Shown here in pieces: positions 1 through 8,588 of a stretch of 12,077 nucleotides of DNA. Within the stretch, counting starts at the first letter, position 1. Each line of letters opens with the position of its first letter. The DNA lies in NCBI GenBank assembly GCA_027596075.1, contig JADGJC010000625.1:465-12541 (forward strand). Reading direction: 5' to 3'. Source of the stretch: Rhizophlyctis rosea (Eukaryota > Chytridiomycota > Chytridiomycetes > Rhizophlyctidales > Rhizophlyctidaceae). The notes beneath the pieces are model-generated. The model saw nothing but the letters and a program-made list of their open reading frames with translations. It ran no database searches and was not told the origin of the DNA. The position numbers and the translations under genes were made by a program.

Positions 1-1507
1 GCGTGTGAGCACCGGTTCCGGCGGTGAGGAATTTGGTGAGTTGGGCGGGGTTGATGGAAGGGGAGAAGGCGGAGTGTGTGAGTTGGAATTGGGAGGTGAC
101 GTGGTCTACGACGGGTTTGATGACGGAGAGGGCGTCGACGGTTGTGCCGAAGCCGGGGGTGTCGATGAAGGTTAGGTTGTTGGGGTCTTCGTGGTAGCGG
201 AGTTCGGTGGGGAGGATGGTAGAGGCTTGGTGGTGGGCGATGTTGGTGGTGGGGGTGAGTTTTGGCAGGGTTTTGTTGAAGTCGGGTGTTACCAAGGAGA
301 TGAGAGAGTGGATGAGAGCGGTCTGAATTATTTGGTGTCAGATCAGTCACGACGTTTCCAATCTTGTTCTACGAAAAGAAGTAAAGCCTTTCCCCTGTAT
401 GCGTCTCAATCGACAACACCCTTCAACCTCCCCGCAAAACTCCCGTTCCCTCCCAATGGCATTTTTCTATCCCCTACACAATTTTCACACCACCCCGCCC
501 ACTGTCTTTTCCGAGAAAAAGTGGTCCATCCTCCTTATCAACCCGACCCCAACAGAACCCCAGCACAAGCAGCAACAAGCAGCAACATCCCCTCAACCTC
601 CTCCAAAACCCGCGTTCCCTATCAACCCCATCCATGCAACCCCACACAATCCCCACACTTCAAACTCCCCAGCCTACTGCGCCACCACAGATAGAAGTAA
701 ACAAAATCAGATGAGATGAACACAAACCTTTCCAATACCAGAATCTCCCACCACCATGATCTTGACAGCACCGATATTAGCCGCAACCGGCGCTCTCACA
801 GTCCTCCAGGCTCTCGCCATCTGCAGCTTCTTCTTTGCCTCTTCCGCAGTGACAGGTTCTGGAACTTTGACCGGCACAGGCTTCACCTCCTTCTCAGGCT
901 CCGTCTTCAGCGGCGTTTTCTGTCGTATAGAAGATGTAGGCGAAGAAGACGCCGACGATGGAGGAGGGTTATGGGCGTTAGCGAGGGCAGTGGCGAGGGG
1001 GATGCCAGCATTGGATAGATCCATTGAGACTGTGCGTCCGGGTGTTTTGAGGTTGAGGGGAGAAATTGGGGAGGCCGAGGTTGGGGAGGGAGTGGAAGTA
1101 GAGGGTTTGGGAGATCCTCCCGCGTTGGGGTTGATGAAGCCTGGCGTTGTGGATGCAGGGCCAGGTCCCTCGCTTTTGAGGAAGTTGCGAGGAACTAGAC
1201 CCATTGCGCTAGTGCTCAAGTTACGACCGTATATCCATCCTGATGTCGGCATCGTTAGTGTCGCGTTACAGTGGGATAAAGTGTGGTTCTTGCAAATAGC
1301 GAAGCAGACAGATACGTACCGTCGTCATACGAGTGCAGCACGACCACAACGTCCCCGACGGCCAACTTCATTTCGTCCGGCTGGACGGGATCATATCCCG
1401 CCGTGGTTACGAGACGGGTTTGTGGAGCTATTGGCATCGGGTTAGTACGTCCCTAGGGGCTATGGTTCCTATTGAGTCGAAGAGGGGCAGTTTCACGTAC
1501 GGTCCAT
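1..1507 (-). CDS. SH3 domain-septin-like GTPase fusion protein (3' end outside window)
   Basis: Proposed exons on the minus strand are 1507-1501, 1427-1320, 1239-728 and 322-1; the gene continues past base 1. Residues about 10-60 form an SH3 domain (YDPVQPDEMKLAVGD, then DDGW, then GLVPRNFL). A Pro/Ser/Thr-rich linker of roughly 125 residues follows. The G domain then begins with the P-loop GDSGIGKT (residues 203-210), and the G3 motif DTPGFG lies near 263-268, followed by VDALSVIKPVVDHVTSQF, which is septin-like. Septins are GTPases that polymerise at membranes and division sites; an SH3 domain would bind proline-rich partners. The SH3 DDG|W codon is rebuilt exactly across the 80-bp intron 1319-1240, and the P-loop GK|T across the 405-bp intron 727-323. 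The start is inferred: a 7-base coding exon (ATGGACC) joined by a 73-bp intron with GTACGT, TACTAAC and AATAG signals. A simpler start is ATG 1437-1435, inside that intron. The SH3 and P-loop are clear; true septin membership is less certain because the rest of the domain is missing. Confidence 0.8.
323..727 (-). other. 405-bp intron splitting the P-loop of the septin-like gene
   Basis: The donor is GTTTGT at 727-722 and the acceptor is CAG at 325-323, in phase 0 between the lysine and threonine codons of GDSGIGKT. It is about five times longer than most introns here. The sense strand is G-rich with several GGGG runs; the plus strand is correspondingly C-rich. I see no exon, RNA gene or repeat in it. 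The plus-strand open frames here have low-complexity translations and are not supported as genes. Confidence 0.75.
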
Positions 1508-1717
1508 ATCTCTGTATAGTGCCTCTCCGCCAACAGCGCCTGGTAGCTGTATCTATTATCGGTGCGTTGGTAAAACGCAGGCAGGCGTGAAGGTTGTGAA
1601 GGGGAAGGTCATGAAGGTGAAGGGCATGGAGGATGGATGGAGGCTCCTTCGGGTGGCTTGTGGCACTTTGTGGCACACAAGATGAACAAGCCACCACTCA
1701 CAGCCACAACTCCATGA

Positions 1718-1729
1718 CCAATGGATTGG
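1718..1729. promoter_or_regulatory. Head-to-head CCAAT boxes
   Basis: The bases read CCAATGGATTGG, which is CCAAT and its inverse ATTGG separated by two bases. They lie about 210 bp upstream of the proposed septin-like ATG. In fungi the Hap2/3/5 (NF-Y) complex binds CCAAT. Whether this pair is used is inference. Confidence 0.35.
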
Positions 1730-1868
1730 GCAATCACTCACTGATGATCGAAAGGGTCGACATCCTGGACATGGGCTACATCTTGACTGCTTTCCCACAC
1801 AGCGTTTCCCATTCTCCTTCCCCAACGAATTATTCCAGCTCCACATTTTCTCACTCACATTCCGCGAA

Positions 1869-1925
1869 CGTGTTCTTCACCATCATCCATCATTGCCATC
1901 CATCACGCCATCCATCCATCCATCA
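1869..1925. repeat. CATC/CCATC simple-sequence tract
   Basis: An imperfect run of CATC, CATT and CCATC units ends in four consecutive CATC copies at about 1911-1925. It is ordinary microsatellite sequence with no coding support. Confidence 0.6.
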
Positions 1926-2292
1926 AGACGCACGCGCGTCGTCCAGTCTGACAAGTTATCCGATACCGCTCACCACCGCTGGTGACAGCGTGTCCTCTCG
2001 ACACCGACTTCAATATCACCACCAAGACCAACACGCGCCGACTTCGACACCACCACTCTACCCCTGAGTCAAGACTTCGACAACAACTTCGGCTTCGGCG
2101 ATCTACCCCTTGGACACGCGCCATCGACACCGACAGCAGCACCCTACCCCTCGGACAAGACGCCATCGACAACGGCTTCAGCATGCTACCCCTGGGACAA
2201 GACCAAGGCGCCACCGACAACGACTTCAGCACTCTACCCCTGGGACAAGACGCCAACGACAACGACTACAGCACTCTACCTTTGGGACAAGA

Positions 2293-2324
2293 TACTAACT
2301 TACTAACCTCCTTTTTAGGTTAGT
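2293..2324 (+). repeat. Intron-end-like insert in minisatellite unit 6
   Basis: These 32 bases interrupt a unit that otherwise matches the one at 2186. The insert contains two TACTAAC boxes, a short pyrimidine run, TTTTTAG, and immediately GTTAGT. ACTAACCT (2302-2309) and AGGTTAGT (2317-2324) are a perfect 8-bp inverted repeat around a 7-base loop. It resembles an intron acceptor fused to a donor, or a small hairpin element. Function is unknown. Confidence 0.7.
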
Positions 2325-2413
2325 CCAAGGCGCCATCGGCAACGACTTCAACACTCTACTCCTGGGACAAGACGCCACCGACAACGACTACAGCACTCTA
2401 CCCCCAGGACAAG

Positions 2414-2444
2414 TACTAACCTACTAACCTCCTTTTAGGTAGGT
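2414..2444 (+). repeat. Second intron-end-like insert, minisatellite unit 8
   Basis: These 31 bases have the same layout as 2293-2324: two TACTAAC boxes, CCTCCTTTTAG, then GTAGGT. The inverted repeat has one mismatch here. It lies at nearly the same point in the unit, so it was probably copied along with the array or inserted at the same target. Confidence 0.65.
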
Positions 2445-2517
2445 CAAGGCACCAACAACAACGACATTCCGCACTCTACCCCTGGGACAAGACACCAACG
2501 ACGACGACTGCAGCACT

Positions 2518-2555
2518 CTACCCGCCAGAAGCAAGACTACCCGCTAGAAGCAAGA
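2518..2555. repeat. Two tandem 19-bp repeats at array edge
   Basis: CTACCCGCCAGAAGCAAGA at 2518-2536 is followed by the same 19 bases with one change at 2537-2555. They begin with the CTACCC of the 42-bp unit, so they look like a truncated and re-duplicated end of the array. Confidence 0.75.
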
Positions 2556-2950
2556 GGTCCTAGGATGACTGTAAAAGCAACTTGGAAACGCGGAAATCAA
2601 CGCAAAGCGACCGTTATACTCGGTGGCCACTTCGGTGGACAATACTCTCTTGTATATAATACATACAAACTTCTTCTCAATATATATCTTTTCATAAATA
2701 CTTCAAGTCTCTTTGGTGATTGCCTGGTACCGACAAAGTTGTTCATGGTCACCGGACCATTCCAATACCAATCCAAGCATGCAAACACACTCAAACAAAG
2801 CATCCATGATCCCGAGCACACACGTGGTTGCTCGGATAATATATATAAGTAGACAGGAACTCCCTTCCTCTACAAAAGAACGAAACATCCCTTCCCTTCC
2901 GCAAAATTACATCACTACTCAGCTAACCTAACCCCACTACCCAAAAAAAA
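2556..2950. other. 3' flank of AFG3
   Basis: No gene is supported here. The stretch is AT-rich at 2650-2700 and around 2837-2848, which suits the 3' UTR and poly(A) site of the minus-strand AFG3 transcript. A 7-bp-stem hairpin lies at 2812-2835. The small open frames on both strands have no recognisable features. Confidence 0.5.
2812..2835. other. Hairpin with CACGTG core in AFG3 3' flank
   Basis: CCGAGCA (2812-2818) and TGCTCGG (2829-2835) can pair across a 10-base loop that contains CACGTG. It lies about 120 bases past the AFG3 stop and could be a 3' UTR structure or an E-box site. Either is inference. Confidence 0.35.
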
Positions 2951-5593
2951 TCACTCCTTCTTCGGTTGCTCCTCCCCCTTCTTCCCCTCCGCCTCCTTGT
3001 AGTTAGGATCCCGCTTCAAGTTCTCCACAATATCCTGCGCCTGCGGCTGTTCAGGTGTACCGAGATACTCCACGTAGTTCCCACCTTCAGGCCATTCCCT
3101 GTGGTAAACGACAAACAAAACACATTTAAGCAACCATGAACAGAAGAACAAAGCCGGGTGACGAAACACACAAGAAAAAAAGCACACAATACAAACCTAG
3201 GTCCCAAAAGCCTAATCATATCCTCCCTCCCAATAACCTCCTTCTCCAAAAGCAACTTCGCAACCTTCTCCACACTCTCCCTCCTCTCCGTCAAAAGCTC
3301 AATCGTCCTCTGATACGCCCCCGCAATAATCTTCCGAACCTCCTCATCAATCAACCGCCCCGTCTCCTCCGCATAAGGCTTCTGGAACTTTTCTTCATCC
3401 CCCCTTCCATACGAAATATTCCCCAACCGCGGGTTCATGCCGTATGTCATGACTTGGGCGTACGCCATTTTCGTAACTTTCTGCAAATCATCTTGAGCGC
3501 CGGTCGTGATGGAGCCGAAGAAGATGGATTCGGAGGCGCGTCCGCCGAGTGTCATGCACATCATGTCGAGCATTTGTTCGGTGGAGTGGAGGTATTCTTC
3601 TTTGGGCAGGTATTGGGCGTAGCCTAATGCTCCGACACCACGTGGGATGATCGATACCTTCAACAATGGATGCGCATGTTGCAAGAACCACCCAGCAACC
3701 GCATGCCCCGCCTCATGGTGCGCAACAATCTTCTTCTCCTCCGGCGACAAAACCCGCGACTTCTTCTCCAACCCAGCAATAACCCTCTCAATAGCTGCCT
3801 CGAAATGCTTCTCCGTCACTGTGTCCGCCATGCCCCGCGCAGCAATTAACGCCGCCTCGTTACATACGTTCGCGACATCCGCACCGCTAAACCCGGGCGT
3901 CAACGCCGCAAGCTTGCGTGATAACCGGTCGAGGTCTTCGGTGGTTTTGATGGGGCGGAGGTGGACTTTGAAGATCTCGACACGGCCCTTGATGTCGGGT
4001 CGGTCGATGGCGATGTGGCGGTCGAAACGTCCGGGACGGAGGAGGGCGGGGTCTAGGACGTCTGGTCGGTTGGTACCTGCCAAAACTACTACGTGCTCGC
4101 TGGATCCGAAACCGTCCATCTCTACCAACAATTGGTTCAAGGTGCTTTCACGTTCATCGTTCCCTCCCATCTGACCTCCGCGTCCACGAGCCTTTCCGAT
4201 AGCGTCGATTTCGTCAATGAAGATGATGCAGGGTGCGTGCTTCTTGGCGTTGGTGAATAGGTCACGTACACGGGAGGATCCCACACCGACGAACATTTCG
4301 ACGAATTCAGAACCGGACACGCTCAAGAAAGGAACACCCGCTTCACCAGCAGTGGCCTTGGCAAGCAACGTTTTACCCGTACCGGGGGGACCCGACAAAA
4401 CAGCTCCCTTCGGAATCTTAGCTCCCAACCGTTCATACAACTTCGGGTCCTTCAAGAACTTGACAAACTCCATGATTTCCTCCTTCGCCTCGTCCATACC
4501 CGCCACGTCCTTGAACTTGACCTTCACATCCGTCTCCTGGTTGTACAGTTTTGCCCGCGACTTTCCAATCCCAAATATCCCCTGCGGTCCACCCGTACCA
4601 CCGAGCGACCGTCGAGAAATGTAGTAGATCATTCCGATGAGCAAAAGCGTAGGCAAGATGTTCATCACCAAGCCTAGCGTGCTGCCTTCGTTGGTGTAAG
4701 ATACGGGGATACGTTCACGAGAGGGTACACCCAACTCATACTGCGCGGCATCAAGTTGACGTTCAAAACTGTCTATGCTGCCGATGGTGAAGTAGTAGTG
4801 GGCGCGGTTTGCGGGTTGTGGGCCGGTGTGTCGGTTCAGTTGAGGGGCATCGGGACGGAGGTAAACGCGGACGTGGTTTCGGTTGACGACTTCGAGGTGG
4901 TCGACGTAGCCTTTTTCGAGCATGTTTACACGGAATTCGTGCCATGTGATTTGTTGTTGTTGTTCGAAGTTCGAGAAGAGGTACCACAGGAGGATGCCGA
5001 TGGGGACTGCGTAGGTGGCGATGGTGTTGGCGTTGAATTTGATGGTGAAGATTTCGATGGGGGATTGGTCTTTGTCTTTATCTGAATCTGTAAGCAACAT
5101 ATCAGTATCCATCGTTCAAGGAGGATCGTCATGGTACGATATCACTGGTGCCCATCAACCACTCACCCTTCTTCTTACGATTCCGCCCCTCCTGATCATT
5201 CCTCGACTCATCCTTATCACTATCATCCCGATCCCGTCTCCTCCGCGGTGTCGGCTCCTCATTATCCGACTCCCGTCTCCGTCGTCCTCCACTCGTGCTC
5301 TCCTCCTTATCAACCTTCCCATCCTTCTCCTCCCCGTCATTCGACTTCTTCCTCTGCGGCTGCGCAAAGTTCTCAAATCCGGGTGGAACTTTCGAGCTCT
5401 GCCATCTTAGTGGATATCTTCCAAGGATTGCCAAGGGAGTGTTGAAAGTGTTTCGACGGGGGAGGGCTAGGGCGGAGGGAGTGGGAAGGCGTGGTTGGGT
5501 TGAGAGTGGTCTGGATAGCCGTGGTACGAAACCTCGTGTAGGGTTTTGCAAGCACTGTGCTGCTCCGCTACGGATGCACTTCAATGGGGTCAT
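2951..5593 (-). CDS. AFG3: Mitochondrial m-AAA protease, Afg3/Yta12 family
   Basis: Exons are 5593-5167, 5087-3197 and 3098-2951, giving about 821 residues. Introns are 79 bp (GTGAGT...TTACAG) and 98 bp (GTTTGT...CCACAG), and both junctions keep frame. The protein is an ATP-dependent zinc protease of the inner mitochondrial membrane facing the matrix; the family degrades misfolded membrane proteins and matures some imported proteins. The first ~75 residues look like a mitochondrial presequence (Arg/Ser-rich, few acids), followed by a highly charged Arg/Asp/Glu linker. Two membrane segments lie near 165-180 and 280-300. Visible motifs are Walker A GPPGTGKT (375-382), Walker B IIFIDEID (430-437), the second region of homology [17 protein letters not shown] (~483-499), the zinc site HEAGH (600-604), and the TTGAQDD acidic ligand (~675). 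Length fits yeast Afg3 (761) and Yta12 (825). The GPR at the end of the protease domain recalls Afg3, but Yta12 is not excluded. The start is the first ATG of the frame. Confidence 0.95.
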
Positions 5594-6287
5594 TATGGGC
5601 AAAATAATAGACTACAGCTGATCAACTGGTTATTGACCGCTTTCTGCGAGAACAGGAACTCGCTGTTGAGGCCGAGTTTCCTAAGATTGATACTCTCTCA
5701 CTGTTCACTTTGGAAGAGATCAAGCTCACAGAAGGGAAGAAATCAACGGGGGTCTGCGCAAGCCGTATCTAGCCTACCGTACCGGTGTCCCCACCTGTAT
5801 TGTTCTGCTTAATAACACCCACACACTACCGGTATGACTCTAACCCTGATACCCTATTAGTGATCGCGGATAATCTGGGTGGATCAACGTGAGTGCTATT
5901 TCGGAACAGCGGTATGTACCTATGCCTGGGCCCGGAGTGAGCCATCTGCCAGTTATGGATCGCCGCGTGTCAATGGGCCAATGAAATCGAGGTGACTCTC
6001 GATATGGTGGATCATACTGACTCATAAATGATCTGCAATGTGAATGTGGGGGTCGGTGGCTTGCATGGATTGTTTACAAACAAAAGGGTCCAAGGGAAGC
6101 TTCAGGGTCCTAACAATTGCACTTGTTAACCATAATGCACCATTGAATTGTTGGATGGGCATCATAGTAACGGATATATATTGACACTGTATATAGTATA
6201 CTCTCATAATCTATCTATTTATCAATATTCACTATACATGAAAATAGAAACATCCTTCTTTTCCATCAATATGAAAGAATACCGATT
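5594..6287. other. Region between AFG3 start and VIT stop
   Basis: This should hold the AFG3 promoter at its lower-numbered end and the VIT 3' UTR at its upper end, which is AT-rich at about 6170-6280. I see no tRNA or repeat. A 53-codon plus-strand frame at 5611-5772 has a protein-like translation but no ATG and no recognised family, so it is not called as a gene. Confidence 0.5.
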
Positions 6288-7568
6288 TCAAGCTCCAACC
6301 AACCAGCCTGCTGCAAAAGTCGTTACCATTGCGATCTGAAATGCCACAACAACCAATTAGCAAGTTCTCGATCGGATTACTGATGCATGATAGACGTTGA
6401 CGTACCCAACCACCGACAAGAACACGAAGTGCACCTTTCAATAAGGGCGCACCACCAACCCAAGCTCCAAGGGTTCCACCGAGCATCAGACCCAAAGTAC
6501 AGACCGTTGCAACCAGGACTATTCTGGTCGTGTAGTCCGGGATGAACCCACCAGCTAGATACATGTCAACAAGACATGGTCAGAAGGATGAAAACAATGC
6601 AACTCAATCACATCCATCGTTTGACTTACCCAAAAGCGGCAAAATTCCGCCCGCACAAAACATAGCAGCACTTGTCCCAGCAGCCATAACAGGATTCGCG
6701 CCCGCATCACCTTCATCGTCTCCACCATCCCCAAGATCAATGCCCATCTCGTCTCGCAGGATGATTTTGGCGAGAGCTTCTTGGTCATCGTCATGCTGAG
6801 CATGGACTTCCAACGCAATTTGATGAGCGAGGGACCGTGACATGCCTCGCTCCATTTGCACTTGTGTGTAGCGGTGCAGGAAGGGGGATGGATCTGATGG
6901 TGTGGCAGATCGGGACGTGAGGTCGGCACGTACGCGTGCAAGGGACGATCGTGCTACATCTCGTTGTGAAGCAACAGAGACGTACTCGCCTGTACGGTAA
7001 GCACATGAGCCATGGAGGCATGCTATGATTGTGCCTGCTCCTCTCACTTACCACACGCCATAGACAAACTCCCCGCCACAAGAGCAGCCACCCCGGCAAT
7101 AACCATAGACCTATAATCAGCCGCACTACCCCCATCCACCACCCCACCACCTCCCACACCCATCATAATGGCCGCAACAGAAACAAGTCCATCAGTACCC
7201 CCCAAAACCGCCGCACGCAACCACGGCATCCGATTCGCATAATCCTTCAACGAGATGTCCTTCGAAGACGCCCCAGACGCTTCATCATACTCGGACACAT
7301 CAGAACTCCGCGGCGACTTCTCATCGTCCGCTGTGTATTCAGCTTCCATTTCCCGATCGACGAAAGAGATGGTGGGGGCATCTTCGGCGGCTAGGAGCTT
7401 GGTGTAGGAGTCGGATGAGAAGGAGCGGTCGGTTTGTTTCATGGGGATTGGTGTTGGGGAACGGGGACGTCTTGTTGCTCCGTCGTTGCGGTCGTCGGGA
7501 GAGACTGGGATGAGGGTTCTGAGGACTGACCAGGGTGCTTGGGATGAGCTTGATTGTTGTGGTGACAT
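6288..7568 (-). CDS. VIT/CCC1-family vacuolar iron/manganese transporter
   Basis: Exons are 7568-7052, 6989-6630, 6554-6406 and 6335-6288; introns of 62, 75 and 70 bp all have clear GT-AG ends. The product is about 357 residues. Family members carry Fe2+ or Mn2+ from cytosol into the vacuole. The first ~110 residues are hydrophilic, Ser- and acid-rich, probably a disordered cytosolic tail. The VIT fold follows: helix 1 with GGTDGLVS (Asp ~126), helix 2 ending SLSMACGEYVSV (Met ~170, Glu ~174), a cytosolic metal-binding stretch to ~265 rich in Glu/Asp/His, then three more helices ending WLVGA-stop. The SM(A/x)xGEYVSVxSQRD signature is rebuilt across intron 1, which confirms that junction. Metal choice cannot be read from sequence. 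The ATG at 7568 is the only in-frame ATG before the domain. Confidence 0.93.
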
Positions 7569-8588
7569 TTCGGGTTGAAAGAGGTGGGAGATGAGATGGT
7601 ATCTGTATTCTTGAGCGTTGTAGATGGAGGGATGTGGGAGTGACGTTATGAGGTTCACTATCGGGATTCAGTCTATATTTGCGACTAGCGCTGGGATCAA
7701 GCTGTAATCATAGTATGGGAAGGTCAGATCTGGAAGTCGGCAAGGTCTTGAAACTAAAGATGTTCTTGCACCTAAGAAAGAACATTCCGTGAAATGTGCA
7801 TCAGTGGAAGGCTCGAAGCATCCATCGTTATGAGGAGGTGGGGTAGTACGGAGCTATGGACTATACTAGCACCCTCTCTCTTCCTTTTCTTTGCGCGTGG
7901 AACCGTGAACATTTCTTGCTCCACCACTCCTCCGCCAGCTCCATGGTTTGATGGAAAGTGGAAAAGCTGATTTGAACTTTACGGAACGTTCGCACGTGTC
8001 AAGATGGTTGGATCGATGAGAGGGGAGAAGGTTGAATTGGGTGCGTGGTGGGACAATGTGCGACCGGTCCAACTTTTTCACGTTGAGCTCCGACGCGTGC
8101 AGCGCGAATTGCGCAGCAACGATCGCCATTGGCCGCACGCCGCACGACGGATTCTTCGATGGTCATGTTAGTTACTTCAGGGTCGTTGATTGAACAATGT
8201 AACATCGGATGCTAGATGAGCAACTGAACGATCTAGACGCGGAGGCAAAAAAAATCCTATGAAGGAGAAAATCGACGGCTAATAACGTTGCGTCGTCCCA
8301 TTTCGGAGGGAATAAAAGTTAGGGGATGTAAGAACACTTTGTGCATCCCCATTCGGCGTCACAACAAACTGTTCGCAAAGGGAGTGATTGCGTGAGTGAA
8401 GACATCAAACGCAACCACCCTTCCATCAACATTGACCGGAAACCGAAAAGTGATGAAGCTGATGGCTCGAGGTGCACGGCAGCTTGCGCCGATGTCAGGT
8501 GATGTGTTTCCTGGCTCTTGTCAGTTTCAGGCAATCTCACAGATGTATGCATATTCTACAAAACAGATCCAGATTGAGAAGAAACCTA
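7569..8588. other. Region between VIT start and ropporin-like stop
   Basis: This is about 1 kb with no supported gene. It should contain the VIT promoter and 5' UTR and the 3' UTR of the ropporin-like gene. Minus-strand CCAAT boxes (ATTGG on the plus strand) occur at 8036-8040 and 8128-8132. I looked for GATA-type iron-response motifs close to the VIT start and found none convincing. Short open frames on both strands are without recognisable features. Confidence 0.5.

Larger units (their letters stand above)
1508..2057. other. Upstream region of the septin-like gene
   Basis: No gene is supported in this stretch. It holds a head-to-head pair of CCAAT boxes at 1718-1729 and a CATC-rich simple-sequence stretch at about 1869-1925. 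Open frames on both strands are short, overlap each other and give low-complexity translations. The 5' UTR and promoter of the septin-like gene should lie in the lower-numbered part. Confidence 0.5.
2058..2517. repeat. 42-bp minisatellite, nine units
   Basis: Tandem units each begin CTACCCCT(n)GGACAAGAC and end near GACTACAGCACT. Starts are at 2058 (degenerate), 2103, 2144, 2186, 2234, 2276, 2356, 2398 and 2476. Unit lengths are 45, 41, 42, 48, 42, 80, 42, 78 and 42 bases. The 80- and 78-base units are long because of an inserted 31-32 base element. Read on the plus strand, the later units before the first insert translate as repeats of S-T-L-P-L-G-Q-D-A-N-D-N-D-Y. That frame has no ATG in front of it and stops just after the first insert, so I treat the array as non-coding. 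It lies between the septin-like promoter and the 3' end of AFG3. Confidence 0.85.

Noticed and set aside
756..1445. 229-codon plus-strand open frame
   Set aside because: It is antisense to the septin-like exons, which carry SH3 and P-loop motifs and proper splice sites. The plus-strand translation shows no domain.
1428..1697. Minus-strand open frame upstream of the septin-like gene
   Set aside because: It is out of frame with the SH3 exon, and the intron 1500-1428 cuts through it. Its translation is Cys/His-rich with no recognised domain.
1903..2262. Minus-strand repetitive open frame over the minisatellite
   Set aside because: Its repeats (ASCPRGRVLKSLS type) follow only from the tandem DNA. 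There is no splice or family support.
2620..2645. CCAC-TTCG-GTGG mini hairpin
   Set aside because: The stem is only four base pairs, expected by chance in a window of this size.
3136..5410. Several plus-strand open frames across AFG3
   Set aside because: They mirror the antisense of a highly conserved protease and contain no domains of their own.
5740..6230. Possible tRNA or small RNA gene
   Set aside because: I looked for a cloverleaf with T-loop GGTTCGA-like bases here and in the other gaps by eye and found none. A tRNAscan run would settle it.
7866..8205. Overlapping minus-strand frames between VIT and the ropporin-like gene
   Set aside because: There is no domain, no convincing splice signals and no start context. 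They are probably chance frames in promoter DNA.
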